14,713 nucleotides of DNA from Candidatus Hydrogenedentota bacterium (lineage in GTDB: Bacteria; Hydrogenedentota; Hydrogenedentia; Hydrogenedentales; CAITNO01), in the NCBI GenBank assembly GCA_011046175.1, contig DSBB01000030.1, positions 1 through 14,713 of the forward strand, given 5' to 3'. A program made the position numbers and the translations under genes. The first letter of the stretch is position 1. Each line of letters starts with the position of its first letter. This document shows positions 11,805-14,713 of this stretch, piece by piece. The notes beneath the pieces were generated by a model, which saw only the letters and a program-made list of their open reading frames with translations, was not told where the DNA came from and searched no databases.

Positions 11805-13391
11805 CTACAGGCGGCGCTTGCGCGAGAGCCGTTCCAGTTTCAGCGCAATCACAGCGGCCCTGACCTGATTGATAATACCGCCGCGAAACACTGCGTTGAG
11901 CGCCGCGAGCAGCAGGTCGTACTTTTTGCGCGAATAGGGGAACCAGTACGCCTCCAAACGGTTGGTGTTGCGGTCAATCAGGATGGACTTGATATTGGAG
12001 AACGCGTAAAGCCCCTCCGCGCCCTTGTAGCGTCCGAAACCGCTGTCTTTCACGCCGCCGAAAGGCAGCGCCGGATTGGCCTGCGTCGCCAGCGCGTTGT
12101 TGATGGACACGTTGCCCGTAACCAGCCGCCGCGCCACGCGCCACGCGCGGTCAACATCAGCCGACCATACGCTTGCCGACAAGCCGTAGGGTGATTCGTT
12201 GGCAAGACGCGCGGCTTCGTCTTCATCGGCGAACGGGGTCACCGTAACCACCGGCCCGAAGCTTTCCCTGCACTGGATGGGCATGTCCGACGTTGTATCG
12301 GTGATGATGGTCGGAGGGAACACATGGGAGTCCGCTTCACGCGCGCCGCCGGTGACGATGCGCGCGCCCTGCTCGACAGACGCCGCCAATTGCGCCTCAA
12401 TCTCGCGAATCTGAAAGTCGGCGGTCATGCAGCCCATTGTCAGGGCATGTTCGTCGGCGCGGCCCTCGGGATGATTTAGGGTGACGATGCGTTCGGCCTT
12501 TTCCTTGAGCATGTCGAGAAAGGGTTGATAGATTTTCTTTTGGACATAGATGCGCTCGATTGACGTGCATGTCTGGCCGCTGTTGACAAAGGCGCCCCAT
12601 AACGCGCCGTTCACCGCCCTCTCGAGGTTCGCGTCGTCAAAAACGATCATCGGGTCCTTGCCGCCCAGTTCGAGTTCGACGGGGATCAAAAGTTCAGCGG
12701 CGCGCGCCATGACTTTTCTTCCGGCGTTTACGCTGCCGGTGAAAAATATCTTGGCGGGCTTCTTGTCAATAAGCAGGTCCGCCGCGCGGCGACTGGCGTA
12801 GGCCACCTGCAACGCGCCGGGCAGGAACCCGCTTTTTTCGATCATCTCTTCCGTCACGCCGCGCAGCGGCGTTTCTTTGGAGGGCTTCAGAATCACCGGA
12901 TTCCCCGCCACAAAGGCGCAGACAAAGGGCAGCATGGACAGGTTAAAGGGATAATTCCACGGCGAGATAATCAGCATGGTTCCCATCGGTTCGTAAACAA
13001 TGCGCGACTTCTTGCCCAGCAACATAATCGGCGAGGGCGCTTTCTTGTCCGCCAGAATGCGTTCGGCGTGTTTGTCGTAATAATCAATAATGTCCAAGAC
13101 GGCAAATATTTCGGTTACGAGCGCGTCGGTGATGGACTTGCCGGTTTCCTCGACAATGCGCCGCGCCACGGCCTCGCCGTGCTCCAACAGGTATGCCTTG
13201 AGTTTAAGCAATTCGTCAAGGCGCTGCCGGACGGTCATCGAGCGCAAAGCCCCGAAAGCGGCGGCGGCGGCATCGTATAACCTGTCCACTTCTTCCGGGG
13301 TCGGTTCCGCGACTTCATACAAAAGTTGTCCCGTGCGGGGATTCTTCACTTTGATTGATGGAGGCGTGTGTTCTTCGCCTGTATTATTCAT
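11805..13391 (-). CDS. NAD(P)-dependent aldehyde dehydrogenase family protein
   Basis: Oxidises an aldehyde to its acid with NAD(P)+; 528 residues against about 460-500. Visible motifs: PWNYPF (144-149, with the oxyanion Asn N146), KPSKET (169-174), Rossmann FTGS (217-220), catalytic Glu E241 in ELELGGKDP, catalytic Cys C275 in NSGQTCTS, and ESFGPV (376-381). All catalytic residues are intact. After the core there is a tail of about 45 residues (FPYSRKKYDLLLAALNAVF and a basic end RLSRKRRL) that could lie on the membrane, as in fatty-aldehyde dehydrogenases; this is inference. Substrate cannot be assigned, though the tail and group likeness suggest hydrophobic aldehydes. ATG 13391 has AAAGGAG (13401-13407) about 9 bases upstream. 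It starts 22 bases after yraN, likely the same transcript. Confidence 0.93.
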   Translation of the reverse strand: MNNTGEEHTPPSIKVKNPRTGQLLYEVAEPTPEEVDRLYDAAAAAFGALRSMTVRQRLDELLKLKAYLLEHGEAVARRIVEETGKSITDALVTEIFAVLDIIDYYDKHAERILADKKAPSPIMLLGKKSRIVYEPMGTMLIISPWNYPFNLSMLPFVCAFVAGNPVILKPSKETPLRGVTEEMIEKSGFLPGALQVAYASRRAADLLIDKKPAKIFFTGSVNAGRKVMARAAELLIPVELELGGKDPMIVFDDANLERAVNGALWGAFVNSGQTCTSIERIYVQKKIYQPFLDMLKEKAERIVTLNHPEGRADEHALTMGCMTADFQIREIEAQLAASVEQGARIVTGGAREADSHVFPPTIITDTTSDMPIQCRESFGPVVTVTPFADEDEAARLANESPYGLSASVWSADVDRAWRVARRLVTGNVSINNALATQANPALPFGGVKDSGFGRYKGAEGLYAFSNIKSILIDRNTNRLEAYWFPYSRKKYDLLLAALNAVFRGGIINQVRAAVIALKLERLSRKRRL

Positions 13392-13413
13392 GGGAAGCCG
13401 CTCCTTTTCGTGT

Positions 13414-13791
13414 CTATTCATCCATTGTAAACGCATTTTTGTAATGGGTTATTTGCGGACGCTTTCCCGGAGGCGTAACGACCCCCATTACGTCGAAGCG
13501 ATAATACAAGCGGGGCTGTCCGAAGCGTGCGATGTAGCGCCTCGCCGCGCCGCGCAAATGCCGCCGTTTTGTTTGGCGCACGCTTTCTTCAGGCGCGGTC
13601 AGCGCATCATCCGCGCGCGAGCGCACTTCGACAAAAACGACGGTGTCTTTTTTTTGCGCGACAATGTCCACCTCGAAACGGTCAAGCCTCAGATTACGAT
13701 GCAGAATCCTATAGCCGCGCCGCCGCAGGTACCACGCCGCCGCGTCCTCGGCGCGGCGCCACTCGGGCTTTTTTTTACGAAATGGCCACAT
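13414..13791 (-). CDS. yraN: YraN (UPF0102) family predicted nuclease-like protein
   Basis: A 125-residue protein of the YraN family, which has a PD-(D/E)XK nuclease-like fold and an unsettled role. The visible core is AEDAAAWYLRRRGYRILHRN (residues 14-33), then E40-x-D42 in FEVDIVA, E55-V-R57 in VVFVEVRSR, and VRQTKRRHLRGAARRYI (71-87). E40, D42 and E55 are the predicted metal-binding set; R57 stands where many members have Lys. ATG 13791 is chosen because the family begins here. The frame is open to 13950 but that part overlaps scpA and looks like a shadow. It overlaps the end of scpA by 17 bases, showing translational coupling, and has only a weak ribosome site of its own. Confidence 0.92.
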   Translation of the reverse strand: MWPFRKKKPEWRRAEDAAAWYLRRRGYRILHRNLRLDRFEVDIVAQKKDTVVFVEVRSRADDALTAPEESVRQTKRRHLRGAARRYIARFGQPRLYYRFDVMGVVTPPGKRPQITHYKNAFTMDE

Positions 13792-14626
13792 GCGTTTCAG
13801 CCGCTGTTTCCGTGTCGGGGCGGTCGCCGTCCTGTCGCGCGAACAAACGAATCTCGCCGAATTCGCCGTGTTGATGGGCGCGGATGCGGTACATGCGGCA
13901 CAATTCAAGAATGGCGAGCAGGCAGCAGACTTTTTCGATGGTATTTTCACATGCGTCGGTCAACTCGGACCATGACAGGCTTTCTGTTTCGCCGAGCAAC
14001 GCTTCGATGTGCGCAATTTTTTCATCCACGGAGGCGCTTTCCAGTAGTACGTTGTGCGCGCTTTCCCCCATCAGAAAACGAAGCATGGCGCGCACGGCCT
14101 TAGTCAGGTCGTACAGGCTGACTTCCAGGAAATCTTCCTCGTCGGCGTCCGCCTGCTCGAGCTGTGGCTTTACCCGCCGCCCGAACATGTCGGCCTGTTT
14201 TTCTTCCCGGTCGCCAAGCAGCCGCGCGAGATCACGGTATTTGCGATATTCAAGCAGTTTCACCACCAGCTCGAGGCGCGGGTCTTCTTCTTCTATTTCC
14301 TCGTCTTCGTCCACCTCCACCTCGGGCGGCAGGATCATGCGCGACTTAATCTGGATGAGCGTGGCGGCGAGCACCAGAAAATCGCCCGCCACATCTATCT
14401 GTTCCGCGCGCAGCAAATCCAGAAATTGCAGATACTGTTCCGTCACCTGCACAATGGGAATGTCAAAGATGTCAATTTCCTGTTCCTTGATCAGGTAAAG
14501 CAAGACCTCGAAGGGTCCCTCGAACTCGTCCAATTTCAGACGCAACGTTTCCGCGCTCAGGACATCCGTCGTTGAAGCGGGTTCCTCCGGCGGCACCGGC
14601 GCCGTATTTATAGTCGTTTCAGACAT
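13775..14626 (-). CDS. scpA: Segregation and condensation protein A (kleisin)
   Basis: Kleisin subunit of the Smc-ScpAB condensin, which bridges the two SMC heads and helps chromosome compaction and segregation in the cytoplasm. The N-terminal SMC-binding part carries the family signature FEGPFEVLLYLI (35-46), IDIFDIPI (51-58) and LIQIKSRMILPP (90-101). An acidic stretch (about 103-117, Glu/Asp rich) follows, then the middle region, and a C-terminal winged-helix part around 220-265 (VCCLLAILELCRMYRI). It has 283 residues, close to the family norm of 240-280. ATG 14626 is used; AGGAAAG lies about 14 bases upstream, rather far. scpB is not in the window on either side; yraN and the aldehyde dehydrogenase follow instead. 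A promoter with flanking inverted repeat is at 14677-14707. Confidence 0.95.
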   Translation of the reverse strand: MSETTINTAPVPPEEPASTTDVLSAETLRLKLDEFEGPFEVLLYLIKEQEIDIFDIPIVQVTEQYLQFLDLLRAEQIDVAGDFLVLAATLIQIKSRMILPPEVEVDEDEEIEEEDPRLELVVKLLEYRKYRDLARLLGDREEKQADMFGRRVKPQLEQADADEEDFLEVSLYDLTKAVRAMLRFLMGESAHNVLLESASVDEKIAHIEALLGETESLSWSELTDACENTIEKVCCLLAILELCRMYRIRAHQHGEFGEIRLFARQDGDRPDTETAAETHVAIS

Positions 14627-14676
14627 GCAGTTTCGTGACTCTTTCCTATTGCGGGCGTTCCCTGCGGCCCGTTACA

Positions 14677-14707
14677 AACCTGTGAGGCATACAGTATACC
14701 ACAGGTT
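14677..14707. promoter_or_regulatory. scpA promoter inside an inverted repeat
   Basis: On the minus strand TGG-TATACT (14693-14701) is an extended -10, 66 bases before ATG 14626. It is flanked by AACCTGTG (14677-14684) and its exact complement CACAGGTT (14700-14707), spaced by 15 bases. The dyad centre lies near 14692, at the -10 and start point. This is where a repressor would act. The -35 region lies at or beyond the end of the window. Confidence 0.5.
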
Positions 14708-14713
14708 CCATCC

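Noticed and set aside
13792..13950. Longer N-terminus for YraN
   Set aside because: It lies wholly within scpA, reads as a shadow, and the YraN family starts at the Met of 13791.
13090..14103. Plus-strand frame of 337 codons
   Set aside because: Antisense to the aldehyde dehydrogenase, yraN and scpA genes; no recognisable domain.

Overview
The window looks like ordinary chromosomal DNA from a moderately GC-rich bacterium with a Gram-negative-type envelope. An RND-type inner-membrane exporter, anaerobic ferrous iron uptake (Feo), oxygen-independent haem synthesis (HemN) and the condensin subunit ScpA point to an anaerobic or facultative organism. The phylum cannot be fixed from the sequence. 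An under-sampled phylum is plausible but this is only a guess. Almost all genes lie on the minus strand; the exceptions are a DNA methyltransferase and a broken nitrilase.

Layout. 29-2743 (minus): an RND efflux-pump gene that stops inside its second periplasmic domain and ends in a Gly/Met repeat tail. 2744-3084: a divergent intergenic region with GC palindromes and a good extended -10 promoter. 3085-3882 (plus): a solitary beta-class DNA methyltransferase. 3892-5184 (minus): a membrane-anchored TPR protein, convergent with the methyltransferase. 5443-6090 (minus): a pentapeptide-repeat protein with its own promoter. 6238-8892 (minus): a three-gene Feo operon in the order Cys-rich membrane peptide, feoA, feoB, with a candidate operator over its promoter. 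8893-9290: no recognisable gene. 9249-9785 (plus): the C-terminal part of a carbon-nitrogen hydrolase with its 5' end lost. 9865-11238 (minus): hemN. 11239-11804: a 566-base gap holding a 22-bp perfect palindrome and a pair of inverted 21-base repeats. 11805-14626 (minus): scpA, yraN and an aldehyde dehydrogenase, apparently transcribed together in that order.

Functional links. Feo supplies Fe2+, which HemN (a [4Fe-4S] radical-SAM enzyme) needs for its cluster and which becomes haem iron. Both fit life with little oxygen. Four of the apparent promoters share one form, TG-N-TATAAT-like with no visible -35, placed 59 to 81 bases before the start codon.

I found no clear new multi-gene system. 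The best leads are the truncated RND exporter with its Met-rich repeat tail, the operator-like dyads at the feo, scpA and hemN promoters, the GC hairpin inside the 3' end of feoA, and the REP-pair-like element at 11575-11655. No tRNA, rRNA, CRISPR array or intact insertion sequence was seen.
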